Positions 21,755-33,384 of a stretch of 64,000 nt of DNA are shown piece after piece (the stretch's first letter is position 1; every line of letters starts with the position of its first letter). Origin of the DNA: Manihot esculenta (lineage: Eukaryota; Streptophyta; Magnoliopsida; Malpighiales; Euphorbiaceae); assembly GCF_001659605.2 (NCBI RefSeq), contig NC_035172.2:31175342-31239341 (forward strand), in the 5' to 3' direction. The translations under genes and the position numbers were made by a program. The notes beneath the pieces are model-generated. The model worked only from the letters and a program-made list of their open reading frames with translations, had not been told where the DNA came from and searched no databases.

Positions 21755-23848
21755 TGTAATACCCGGCTAGACCCCGACACCGGAATTTCTACCTTCCAGC
21801 AGAATCTCCGTTGGAATCCGGAATTCTCGGATGTCGGAGCCTTCTAGAAGGGTAAAATAAAGGTTTTCTAAAATGTTTTTACATGATTTTATGGTTTTAT
21901 TGAAGAAAGAAAATTGAGTTTTGAAAGAAAAAGACCAAGGAGGAAAACCCAGGTTCGGCTGCCGAACTTCAAGTTCGGCCGCCGAACATAGGGGGTTTGC
22001 GGAGGCACCTTTGGCCCCCGAAGGTGGTCTGACCAGCCACCTATAAAAGGCCTCTTGTCCGAAAATGAGCGAGTTTTCTTTCTTAATTTTCGAGCATAGG
22101 TGAGATTTCGCCCTCCTTGGGTTGATTTTATGTTTTCCTTCAAATCTTTCAAGTTTTTGACAAGCTTTCATCTTGTTTTGAAGTTTTTAAGCTAAGATCA
22201 AGTTTTTGAAACTTGGAGACCCTCGGAGCTCGATTTCTCCCAATCTCCAAGTTTGGATCACTTCTCCTCTCAATCTTTAAGAGGTAAGCATAGATCCTCA
22301 TCTTCTTTTATGTTTTAAGTAAGTTTTGAGGGGTTTTAAAGGTTGTAATGCATGTTTAGAGTAGATGTAAAATGTTAGGGTTTATGTTAGTTAATTGATA
22401 AATGTATGCTTGATGTGATGTTTGTTGGGGTATAGGCTAGTTTTATGCCCCTATATGCTTGAATAAGTGTTTATGCATGTTTTAGAATAGTTGAATGCAT
22501 GTTGGGAAGTTGAGATGGCTGAATGTGGGATGGCAGAATCAGGTTCTGCCACTCAGAAGGATCCAGGTTCGGCCGCTGAAGCAAGGTTCGGCCGCCGAAC
22601 CTGCCAGGGAAGGCAGTTTAGGCCGCCTAAACTCGCCCCCGAAAGTTTAGACTTTCGGCTCTGGAGGGGAGTTTCGGCCGCCGAACCTGCCCCCGAAAGT
22701 GGGTGACTTTCGGCTCTGTAGGGACCTTCGGCCGCCGAACCTGCCACCGAAAGTCCCCTGTCCAGCCTTCCTTTGCATGTTTTCTATGCATGTTTTGGTG
22801 ATGTTTTAGAGGGTTTTTGGGGAGTTGTTTAGAGTCATGTTAGAGTTTGTTTGGTCCCTCATTTGAGTCCATCTGTATAGGATCGGACCCGAGGAACCGA
22901 GGAGGCCAGCAGTGTTAGCTGTTTCAGAGTCAGCCAGAGGTGAGTAGAACACAACTCTTTTTTTTGCAAGCAAATAAACTTTTAAGCATGATCATGCATC
23001 ATACATGCCATGTATGAAATATGTTATTTTGTATTAGAATTCACGAATATGATGCATTGCATAATATGATGTTGATGTGGATGGATGTTGGATGACCCAT
23101 TGGCCCTTGATATGATATGATATGATATGGTATGGAAGTCTAGGTCAAGGCCCATTCTATGCCCCTGGCACATTGGATATGTTATGTTATGATATATTAA
23201 GCGAAAGTCCTGAGGAGCTCCTGTTGTGGGCAGGGCACATTGGATTATGTAGAGGGTCATCGGTGACAAGTCCATCCTTGATGAGATTTGTTTGTGATGT
23301 GATGCATTTCATGATGGCATATGTTTAATGAACTATTTTTACTGTTCTGCTCACTGGCCTTTAGTAGCTCACCCCGTTCCCCTAACCTCCAGGCTTACAG
23401 GTTTAGGATAGACCGGGAAGTCGTCAAGGTTGAAGGCTATGTTAAGTGTATTAGATTAGTAGTGGACATGTAATGTAAAATGATGTAAAGTAATGCTTTA
23501 TGGTTTAGTGTTGTGCTTGGCCCTAATAGTAGTGTTAATCCCTTTTTGTACATGACCTATATGAAATGTTTTAATGATGAGTTATGTTGAACCAGGCTTG
23601 AGATATGATATGTTGCCCCACTAGAGCATTTGATGAGGGCTCTAGTGTGGGGTTTTATATTTACAGTTATGGTGCATGCACAGGTCAAGCTTGGTATGTG
23701 AAAAGTTTAAATTTTTTATGCAAAAGTATGATCATGTATGGGATTTTATCAGATGTACAGGATGTATGTAGGCTTGCTATGGGTCTCGGCGACCTTAAGT
23801 CGATCTGGATCCTAGCGCCGGTAACAGTCCGATTTTCGGGTCGTTACA
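21755..23848 (+). repeat. Element A 5' LTR
   Basis: 2,094 bases from TGTAATACCC to GGTCGTTACA. It holds a TATA box about 290 bases in, a conserved GAGGTAAG splice-donor-like site at 22281-22288 and a cluster of TTCGGCnGCCGAA palindromes around 22560-22750. Compared with A's 3' LTR (60627 onward) it is very similar but carries an extra ~24 bases at a palindrome near 21960-21990. Confidence 0.93.
22042..22049 (+). promoter_or_regulatory. TATA box of element A LTR
   Basis: TATAAAAG lies in the context CCACCTATAAAAGGCC. It is conserved in all plus-strand copies of this LTR, at 27978, 29104, 33686, 38065, 44175, 49526, 52455, 60894 and, as TATAAAGA, 53947. The fixed context suggests this is the core promoter, with U3 being about the first 320 bases. 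Confidence 0.75.
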
Positions 23849-23851
23849 AAG

Positions 23852-23864
23852 TGGTATCAGAGCC
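23852..23864 (+). other. Primer binding site of element A
   Basis: TGGTATCAGAGCC three bases after the LTR end is complementary to the 3' end of initiator methionine tRNA, the standard primer of chromoviruses. The same site occurs after the 5' LTRs of elements B and C. Confidence 0.9.
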
Positions 23865-24089
23865 CTAGGTTCATATGGTCGGACCTAGAGTATTAGGCTC
23901 ATAGATGTTATAGAAGGGCAAGCACAATAGGAAAAATCATGTCCACTAGGATAAGATATAGAGTCCTATCTTGATGATGATGTGAAATGTCATGATTTTA
24001 TGCATGAGCATTAATGTTATGCTATGTATGATGTGGGTTCATGTGTTTCCACATGAACCATATGATGTTAATATTTATGTGTATATGTT

Positions 24090-26415
24090 TGTAACGACCC
24101 GAAAATTCGGACCGCTACCGGCGATAGGATCTAGGTCGGCATAAGGCCGCCGGGACCCGTAGCAAGCCTAACATTTATCCTGTAAACCTGTTTAATCCCA
24201 TACATGATCAACACATACTTAATAATTTTGAACTTTTCCTTATCATTCATTCATTCTTTCATTTATTCACCAAACTCAACCTGTGCATGCACTATACATA
24301 AACATAGTCATAAACATTAACTCCTCTTTGGAGTCTCATCATTGCCCCAATGGGGTGACATAACATGTATTGAGTTTGGTTTACAATAATCATCATTAAA
24401 CATTAAGATCATGCATTAGAAAGGGATTAACATAATACTATGGTCAAGCACAACTCTAAACCTTCATAAGCATTATTACATGACATTCTATATCATACTT
24501 TTACGTGACTGTACTCGACATAACATAACAACATTTATCATGTCCACACTAGCTATTACACGACCATGACTTCATTACTCTTGCTGACCTCCTGGTCTAT
24601 CCTGTACCTGCAAACCTGGGGGTTAAGGGAGAGGGGTGAGCTACTAGAGCCCAGTGAGCAGAATAATAGAACATAGCATTTAAAACATATGATATCATGG
24701 AATGCATCACAGCACAAACATTTCACATCAAGGATGAACTTGTCACCAGTCAGCCCCCTATAAAGTCTAAACATGCCAGGGGCGTAGAGCAGGCACGCCT
24801 GGACTTCCATAGCATAACATACATATCCAATCATGCCGGGGGCGTAGTGCAGGCCACACCCGGACTTTCTCTTACATTGTGCCAGGGGTGTAGAGCAGGC
24901 ACGCCTGGACTTCCATATCATATCATCATATCATAACATATGAGGGCTAATGGATCATTCAACATTCATCCACATCAACAACATAATATGCAATGCAACA
25001 TATTCGTGGATTCTAATGCAAGCACCCTAGTATATCTCATGGCATTCATGATGCGTGAATCATGCTAAAACATTTATTATTTACTTTGAAAACATAGAGA
25101 GTTATTCCACTCACCTCTGGCTAGCTCTGACAAGACTCAAAAGCAGCTATCTCACTGTTGGGGTCCTCGGTTCCTCGGGTCCGAACCTACACAGGTGGAC
25201 TCAAATGAGGGACCAAACATCCAAGAACATAACTCTAAAATACTTCCCAAAAACCCCCTAAAACACCTTAAAACAATCATGGAAATCATGCAAAGGAGGG
25301 CTGAACAGGGCACTTTCGGCGGCAGGTTCGGCGGCCGAAAGGCCCTCCAGAGACGAAACTCATGCATGTTCAGTGGCACCTTCGGCGGCCGAAACTCCCT
25401 TCCAGAGCCGAAAGTCCACTTTCTGGGGCAGGGTTCGGCAGCCGATACATGCTACCAGAGGCAGGTTCGGCGGCCGAAAGAGCCTTCGGCGGCCGAAAGA
25501 GCCTTTGGCTGCCGAACCTGAGTTTCTTCCCAAGGGCAGAAACTCAGCTCAACATGCATAAACGCCACCCAACTCATTCAATCATGCATTTCCCTATTCT
25601 ACAACATGCATACTCAATCATACAAGCTCATTGGGGCTCCAAACTATCCTAAACCCCATCTACAACACATCAAACATGCATATCCAACATACATTGTTCA
25701 TAAACGCACAGTAAACCCATAAACTCCACATAAACCTACACATGCATTTCTACCCCAAGAAACTTCATAAAACTTACTTAAAACGTTAAAGGAACTATGG
25801 ATCTACTCTTACCTCTTGAAGAACGAGAGGAGAGACGATCCAACTTGGAGATGGGGAGAAATCCGCTCCTTGGTCTCCAAGTTTTCAAAACTTGCTCTTT
25901 TTGTTCAAATATCTTCAAATCAACATAAAGCTTGTTAAAACATGAGAGATCGAAGGAAAAACATCTAAAAGGAACCATGGGAGAGCAAGAACTCACCGTG
26001 GACGAAAATGGGGAGAAAACTCGCCCGTTTCGGCCATGGAGCTCTTATATAGGGGCTGGCAGACCACCTTTCGGCAGCCTAAAGTGCCTCCAAAACTCAT
26101 GCAAGTTCGGCGGCCGAACAAGAGGTTCGGCGGCCGAACAAGAGGTTCGGCGACCGAACCTTTGAAACTTTTGGAAGCCTAACTTGCCCCCCTAAACCAT
26201 CCCACGTTCGGCGGCCGAACTTGAGGTTCGGCGGCCGAACTTGGAAATGTCTCCTTGGTCTTTTTCATTTAAAACTCAATTTCCTTTTTGCTTAAAACCA
26301 TAAAATACATTAAAACATTTATGAAAATATGCTTTTACCCTTCTAGAGGTTTCCGACATCCGAGATTCCATCGGACGGTAGGAATTCCGACACCGGAGTC
26401 TAGCCGGGTATTACA
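24090..26415 (-). mobile_element. Antisense solo LTR (S1) in the leader of element A
   Basis: This reads from TGTAACGACCCG to CCGGGTATTACA, the reverse complement of the family LTR, 2,326 bases. Flanking ATGTT (24085-24089 and 26416-26420) is a perfect 5-base target duplication. No internal sequence is present, so the insertion has been reduced to a solo LTR. It lies 241 bases after A's 5' LTR in the opposite orientation and separates the primer site from gag. It is clearly diverged from A's own LTRs. Confidence 0.93.
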
Positions 26416-26436
26416 ATGTTGTTTTTCAGAAGCAGG

Positions 26437-27715
26437 ATGAGAGGCTCACGTCGATCCGCTAGATTGACAGGAGCTCCACTGGAAAATGAGGGCATGGATG
26501 CCCGTCCCCCTACTTTGCCAAGGGCAATGTCTTGTAAATCAAGTAGAGAGGGAACGTCAAGGGACCCTAGAAGGTCTTTTGATGTAAGCAGAAGGGGAAC
26601 AGTTCAGGGTGGTATGTCAGCTGATGTGAGGGGATCAGAGGAGGATGAACAGAGAAGAGATGGTAGCTTGGGCATGAGCATGTCAGAAGAGGGCATGGGA
26701 GAATCTCAAAGAGGCGCTCAGGCCTCGGGGTTTGGTTATCCACCCCAATATCAACCCTTTCCACAGGGCCCAGGGTATCCGATGGGGAGTACATCGGATT
26801 ACTCCAGCTTTAACCCATATCCCTCCTACATGCCTTACCCTCCTTTTTACCCACCATATCCCCAGTACCCTATGTATCCACCCTCACCCTTCTATCCAAA
26901 TCCAGCAAACCCTAACCCAGGGAATGCTACACCTCCTCCACCACCAGCAGAACCTATAGCCCTTGAAATCCAAAAATCAAAACTTGGCTCATCTGTGGGG
27001 AGCAAGGTAAAGATGACAGATTACCTGAAGCTGGATGCTCCCAAGTTCAAGACAGGTGATGATCCGTTTGAGTATCTCAAAACGGTAAAAATGATAACAG
27101 ATGAGTTGGGAGCAAATGATAATAGAGCCATTCAGATGGCAGGATTCACGTTGAAATGCAAGAAAGCAAGAGAATGGTTCAAAAACTATGTGGACCCGAG
27201 GTTGGAGAGCTTATCCTGTGAGCAGTTTGCAAATGAGTTTGCTGGATGGGTGTTTTCAAACAGTTCTAGAGAGCTAAAAGTTATTGAGTTTGAGCAGCTA
27301 AGGCAGACAGAGGAGAGGAGTGTCGACGAGTACACAGACAAGTTTCTGGAGTTGCTGCAATATGTGGGCCAGGCATATGACTCAGATCAAAAGAAAGCTA
27401 AGAGGTATACCATGAGGCTCCACCCTAGGTATTCCTCTCTGATCCTAGCAGTGGAGAGAGAGGACTTTCACACCATAGTGGATGCAGCACGAAAGATGGA
27501 GGCTAGTACCATTATACAGGGGTCAGTTAAGCAGACAGTGGCACAGTCTTCGGGTTCCAAGACCCCAGGCGGGGGAAAGTTAGATCCCTATTCTCTGAGT
27601 GCAGCAGCTTCAGGCAGTAAAAAGTGGGGTAAAGCCAAACCCAAGAAGAATAAGTTCTGGAATCGGTTGAAGTCCGGTCTGGGTTTAGGTGGTGGCTCGA
27701 GCTCAGGTTCAGATG
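26437..27715 (+). pseudogene. Element A gag, N-terminal part
   Basis: This is an open frame from ATG 26437 to the B insertion. The frame is also open upstream to an ATG at 26416, but that one comes from the S1 target duplication, so 26437 (MRGSRRSARLTG) is the likely native start; element B starts at the equivalent codon. The N-terminus is basic, followed by a Pro/Tyr-rich low-complexity stretch (about 26740-26950). The retrotransposon gag domain is near 27010-27450 and includes KAREWFKNYVDPRLESL. A basic, Gly/Ser-rich tail precedes the zinc knuckle. The reading frame is cut at 27715 by element B; the knuckle continues at 56818. The coding sequence is undamaged apart from the insertion. Confidence 0.9.
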
Positions 27716-28802
27716 TATAATACCCGGCTAGACCCCGGCATCGAAATTCTTGCTTTCCGGCGGAATCTCGGATGTCGGAACCCTCTAGAAGGGTAAAATC
27801 ATGTTTTTATAAAATATTTTTACGTGTTTTATGCTTTGAATGAAGAAATTGAGTTTTGAAAGAAAAGATTAAAGGCTGGAAAAGCTAGGTTCGACCGCCG
27901 AACCCCATGTTCGGCCGCCGAACGTTGGTGACTTGCGGGAGCTCTTTTGGCCTCCGAAGGTGGTCTGGCCAGCCACCTATAAAAGGCCCCTTGTCCGAAA
28001 ATAGACGAGTTTTCTCTCTCTATTTTCGGGCAAAGGTGAGATTTCACCCTCCTTTGGTTGATTTTGAGTTTTTCCTCAAATCCTTCAAGTTTTAACAAAT
28101 TTTAACTTGGTTTTGAAGATTTTTGAGCTAAGAACGAAGTTTTGAAGCTTGGAGATCCCAGAGCTCGATTTTCCCTATCTCCGAGTTTGGATCGCCTCCC
28201 CGCTCGATTTTTAAAAGGTAAGAGTAGATCCTACCCTTCTTTTATATTTTTAGTAAGTTTTGAGGGATTTGAAGGGTGTTGGATGCATGATTAGAGTAAT
28301 TGTAAATTTTAGGGTTTATGTGAGTTAAATGATGAAATGTGTGTTTAATGTATGTTAAATGTTGTTGTTGTTGGGGTATAGGTTAGTTTTAAGCCCCTAA
28401 ATGCTTAAGAATGTGTTTATGCATGAGTTGGTTTGAGTTGAGAGGTTTGGAATGGCTAAATGCCGCCGAAAGTGCCCTGTCCAGCCTTCCTTTGCATGTT
28501 TTCTATGAATGTTTTATGATGTTTTAGGGGGTTTTTGGGGAGATGTTTAGAGTTATATTAGAGTTTGTTTGGTCTCTCATTTGAGTCCACCTGTGTAGAT
28601 TCGGACCCGAGGAACCGAGGACCCTATCAGTGAGATAGCTGCTTTAGAGTCTTTTCAGAGTCAGCCTAAGGTGAGTAGAATGGATAATTATGTTTCAAAG
28701 CAAATAAATTTCGAGCATGTTCATGCATCACGAATACCATGATATATACTAGGTTGTTTGCATTAGAATTCACGAATATGTTGCATTGCATACTATGATG
28801 TT
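27716..28802 (+). repeat. Element B 5' LTR, left part
   Basis: The first 1,087 bases of B's 5' LTR, interrupted by element C. Its TATA box is at 27978-27985 and its GGTAAGAG donor-like site near 28217. Compared with B's 3' LTR it lacks about 270 bases at 28457 (GCTAAAT joined to GCCGCCGAAAG), which is the whole palindrome cluster. Confidence 0.9.
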
Positions 28803-30976
28803 TGTAATACCCGGCTAGATCTTGGCATCAGAATCCCGACTTTTCGGCAGAATCTCCGTCGAAATCTGGACTTCAAGGATGCTGGAGCCTTCTAGAAGGG
28901 TAAAATAAAAGTTTTCTAAAATGTTTTTAAGTGTTTTAAGGTATTGAATGAGAAAGAAATTAAGTTTTGAAAAGAAAAGACTATGGAGGCAGAACCCAGG
29001 TTCGGCCGCCGAACATGGGATAGTTTAGGGGGCACGTTAGGCTGCCGAAGGTGGTGGAGCTGTGGAGACAGCTTAGGCCACCGAAGGTGGTTGACCGGCC
29101 ACCTATAAAAGGCCCTCAGACCAAAAATGGGCGAGTTTTCTCCCCATTTTGGAGCTAAGGTGAGTTCATGTCCTCCTTTGGTTGCTTTCATGTTCTTTCT
29201 TCAAATCTTTCAAGTTTTAACAAGTTTTAGCTTGGGTTTTGAAGTTGTGAGCTTAAGATCAAGTTTTGGGAGCTTGGAGACCCAAGGAGTTGTTTCCTCC
29301 TATCTCCAAGTTAGGGATCGCACCAACCCTCGATCTTCAAGAGGTAAGTGTGGATCTTTGCCTTCCTTTATGTTTTAATGAAGTTTTATGAAGTTTTGAT
29401 GCTTGTGTGTGGGTAGATGTGCATGTTAAGGTTTATGTGGGTTTTATGCTCAATGTATGTTTATGTGATGTTATGTTGAGAGGTTTAAGCTAGTTTATGC
29501 CCTATATGCATGTGGGAGTGTGTATGCATATTTGGGAGAGAGCATGTGAGGTTTTGGGTTGTTTTGGAAGGTTTGGAAGGCTATTTGTGCATGAGGAAGC
29601 TGAGTTCTGCCATTCTGGAAGAACTGAGGTTCGGCAGCCGAAGGCCCTTTCGGCCGCCGAACTTGCCTGTGGTGGCTTGTTTTGGCTGCCGAACCCTGCC
29701 CCCGAAAGTTGGACTTTCGGCTCTGGAGGGGAGTTTCGGCCGCCGAAGGTGCCGCCGAACATGCATGAGTTTTGTCTCTGGAAGGGACTTTCGGCCACCG
29801 AAGGTGCCGCCGAAAGTGGCTGAGTTTCGGCTCTGGAGGGACTTTCGGCCGCCGAACCTGCCGCCGAAAGTGCCCTATCCAGCCTTCCTTTGCATGATTT
29901 CTATGATATTTTAGGGGGTTTTTGGGGAGTTGTTTAGAGTCTTGTTAGTGTGTGTTTGGTGCCTCATTTGAGTCCACCTGTGTAGGATCGGACCCAAGGA
30001 ACCGAGGAGGCTAGCAGTGTTAGCTGTTGTAGAGTCAGTCCAGCGTTTGCCAGAGGTGAGTGGAACTAACTCAAATGTTTTAAGCATGTTCACGCATCAT
30101 GAATACCATGTATATGTATTAGGCTATTGCATTAGATTTCACGAAGATGTTGCATTGCATAATTTGCTAATGATGTGGATGGACCAAGGCGACCCCAATA
30201 GCCCTAGATATGATATGTTAATGAAGTCTTGAGGAGCCCCACCGAGGGCCGGGCACTAATGAAGTCTTGAGGAGCCCCTTCGAGGGCCGGGCACCATGAT
30301 ATGTTACAGACGTCCTGAGGAGCTCCTTCGAGGGCCGGGCATAGACAGAGGGAGTTTTGGAGGTCATGTCCATCCATGATGTGAAATGTTTGTGCTGTGA
30401 CGCATTCCATAAAAGCATGTTTTATTATAATGTTTATTGTTCTGCTCACTGGGCTTTTTAGCTCACCCCTTTCCCCTAATCCCCAGGCTTGCAGGTCAGA
30501 GGTAGTCCAGGAAGACACCCAGGGTAAAGGTTATGGCTTTGTAATAGATTAGCATGTTAGCGTGAACATGTAATGTAAATTGATATAATGCATTGTAAGA
30601 TAATGTAATGTAAAGTAGAGTAAGGTTTTATGGTTTAGTATTGTGCTTGGCCCTAAGGTCTGGTTAATCCTTTTTTGTACATGATGTATGTTATGTTTTT
30701 ATTGTTGAGAAGTGAACCAGGCTTAATGTATGTAATGTTGACCCAGCTAGAGCATTTGATGAGGGCTCTAGCATGGGGGTTTTTATGTTTACAGTTATGT
30801 AGCATACGAATCAAGCTTGGTATATGAAAGGTTTTAAAGTTTTTATATTTATGTCTGATCATGTATGGGATTATACCAGTTGTACAAGATGTATGTTAGG
30901 CTTGCTACGGGTCCCGGTGGCCTTAAGCCGATCTGGATCCTAGCGTCGGTAGCGGTCCGGTTTTCGGGTCGTTACA
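28803..30976 (+). repeat. Element C 5' LTR
   Basis: 2,174 bases, TGTAATACCC to GTTACA. The TATA box is at 29104-29111 and the GAGGTAAGTG donor-like site at 29341. A palindrome cluster lies near 29625-29870. Three ~60-base units containing GAGGGCCGGGCA follow near 30225-30345. Confidence 0.93.
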
Positions 30977-30979
30977 GAT

Positions 30980-30992
30980 TGGTATCAGAGCC
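30980..30992 (+). other. Primer binding site of element C
   Basis: TGGTATCAGAGCC three bases after the LTR end, complementary to initiator-Met tRNA. Confidence 0.9.
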
Positions 30993-31243
30993 CTAGGTTC
31001 ATATGGTCGGACCTAGAGTGTGTTGGGCTCATAGAGGTCATAGAAGGGCAAGCGCAATAGGCAAAATCATGTCCACTAGGATAAGATGTAGAGTCCTGTC
31101 TTGATTGATGATGTGAAATGCCATGATTTTATGCATGTGCATTAATGTTATGCTATGTATGTGATGCAGGTCCATGTGTTTCCACATGAACCGTATGATG
31201 CTAATGTTTGTATGATTGTGTGTTGTTCTTCAGAGGAGCTAGG

Positions 31244-31840
31244 ATGCGTGGCACTCGTCAATCTGTGGAATCGATTGGAGTTCCGTCTGAGAGGGAAGGT
31301 ATGGACACCTTTCCCTCTACTCTGCCAAGAGCACAGTCGTGTAGAGTCGGCAGATGGGGAACATCAAGGGACTTTGGAAGGTCTTTTGATATAAGCAGAG
31401 AAGGAATGGATCTAAGGAGAATGTCTGCAGATGCGAGAGAAGTAGAGATGGATGTTCAAAGGAGAGATGGAGGCTTGGATGTGAGTATGTTTGAAGAAGG
31501 AATGGGGGAGTCTCAAGAAGACGCTCAGACTCAGGATTCCAGAATCTCAGGTTCAGGAAGAATTGATCCCTCCACTCTGAGTACAGCCGCCACAAGAAGT
31601 AAAAAGTGGGGCAGAACCCTTAGAAAGTCGAAAAAGAACAAGTTTTGGAAAAGGTTGAAGTCCAGTCTGGGTTTTGGTAGTGGCTCAAGCTCTGGCTCAA
31701 GCAGTTCAAGATGCTTGAGATGTGTAAGGCCGCACAAGGGAGTCTGTCTGATTGGGACGACAGCATGTTTTAGATGCGGTCAGGAGGGGCACATGGTTCG
31801 TGAGTGTCCCATTGCGCCCTGGTTCAGCCAGCAGCTCTAG
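31244..31840 (+). pseudogene. Element C gag with internal deletion
   Basis: An open frame of 198 codons starts at ATG 31244 (MRGTRQSVES). The N-terminus aligns with A and B gag up to the GESQEDAQ region. It then jumps directly to the basic tail (SKKWGRTLRKSKKNKFWKR) and a zinc-knuckle region (CLRCVRPHKGVC and CFRCGQEGHMVREC). The Pro/Tyr-rich stretch and the entire core gag domain, roughly 250 codons, are missing. The remaining frame is open and ends at a stop after FSQQL. Such a protein could still bind nucleic acid but not assemble normally; that is inference. Confidence 0.85.
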
Positions 31841-33290
31841 CCATGTTGCAGGTCAGTGGTCGAGGCAGAGGGAGAGGGTCAGCCTCTTCTTCAGTAGGTT
31901 CCCGCGGAGAAGGTCCGTCAGCTCCAGCTCGGATCTTCACCCAAGCTCAGCAGGAGGCAAACACATCGAACATGGTGGTGTCAGGTACGCTCACTTTTGA
32001 ATGTTCTGATGTGTATGTTTTTGTGAACCCTGGTGTTTCTCTTTCTTTAGTTGCTCTAGGAGCTGTCGAGAGGTTGAGTTGATAACTTCTGGGCTAGAGT
32101 GTCCTCTTTGGGTCAGTGAACCCAAGTGTGATCCATCTGTGGCAGAGTCAGTCTGTCGGTCCAGTTCAGTGTTAGTTGAGGGTAGATGCCTTCCACCCGA
32201 CCTTGAGGTCCTAGACTTGACTATCTGGACGTCATTCTAGGGATGGATTGGTTTTTCTACTCGTGGTGCTACCTTGGGCTGTAGAGACAAGGTAGTCAGG
32301 TTCAGAGGACAGGATGGGTCAGAGGTAGTCTGTTGAGGGGACATTGTAAGGATGCCTAGAGGTTTGATGTCAGCCTATCAGGCTCGTAGGGTGCGTAGGA
32401 GGGGTTGTCAGAGGGTTCTAGCTCTTGTTTGAGAGTTTAGCAGTCAGGTCAGGGAACCAGCCTCCGTGTCTGTTGTTGAGAGAGAGTTCTTAGATGTCTT
32501 CCCAGACGAGCTGTCAGGTTTACCACCTGCTAGGGAGATAAAGTTTGGACATAGAAGTGATGTCAAGAATCAAGTTCATCTCTATTCTTCTCTACAGGAT
32601 GGCACCTGCAGAGTTGTAGAAGTTGAAGGAGCAGTTGCAAGAGCTTGGTAGACAAGGGTTTTATCCGGCCTAGTACCTCACTCTGGATTGCTCCAGTGTT
32701 GTTATGGGAAAAGCAGGATGGATCCTTGAGACCCTGTGTCGACTTCAGGCAGTTGAACCAGGTCGCTACCAAGAACAGGTATTCCCTACCTGTTGAGGGT
32801 TAGAGAAGAAGTCAGTTTAGTAGAGAAGAAAGGAGAAGAGAAAGGATCAGAGTAGCGCAGTGGAAGCGTGTTGAGTTCAGGAGGAGCGTGGGGTATTGCT
32901 ATGGTGTCTCCAATAAAGAGGTGATCTGTTGTGGGTCGAAGGGTAAAGTAGCTCCAAGATACATCTGACCCTTTGAAGTCCTGCAAATGATTGGGGATGT
33001 ATCTTATAAGCTAGATTTACCTACTTTAATGGAGAAAATCCATTCGGATTTCCATGTTCCTGTGTTATGGAAGTTTGTGTCAGATCCAAGTGAGGTTCTT
33101 AAAGAACCAGAGGTGGAGATCTTAGGAGATCTCACCTATGTTGAGCAGCTAGTGCGGATCATAGACACACAAGTCAGAAAGCGGAGGAACAAGGAAATCC
33201 CGATGGTGGTAGCCCTTTGGAATCACCACATAATAGAAAAGTATGCCTGAGAGACCCGGGAATTCATGCTCCAGCAGTACCCGTATCTCT
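31841..33290 (+). pseudogene. Element C pol remnants
   Basis: Remnants in shifting frames with many stops. A protease-like stretch lies near 31850-32300; the active site DPGA has become NPGV near 32028. A linker follows and the start of reverse transcriptase is near 32470-32790. The sequence then passes through unrecognisable bases near 32810-32900 to the integrase C-terminus and chromodomain region (about 32905-33290). The catalytic core of reverse transcriptase, RNase H and the integrase core are absent. Confidence 0.8.
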
Positions 33291-33369
33291 TAGGAGAGGT
33301 TTTTAGGCTTTGCTTGCTTGATTGCTTGCTTATTTGTTTGTTGTTTGAACATTCGAGGATAAATGTTCT

Positions 33370-33384
33370 TAAAGGGGGGAAGAA
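33370..33384 (+). other. Polypurine tract of element C
   Basis: TTAAAGGGGGGAAGAA lies immediately before the 3' LTR. Equivalent tracts precede the LTRs at 43908, 52189 and 60627, each downstream of a conserved GAACATTYRGGGAYRAATGTTCT hairpin-like motif in at least some copies. Confidence 0.85.

Noticed and set aside
29497..29914. Open frames in LTRs rich in RRPNLPPK-like peptides
   Set aside because: They are translations of the TTCGGCnGCCGAA palindromes on both strands and in several frames, recurring in all LTRs without a conserved start; no protein family is recognisable.
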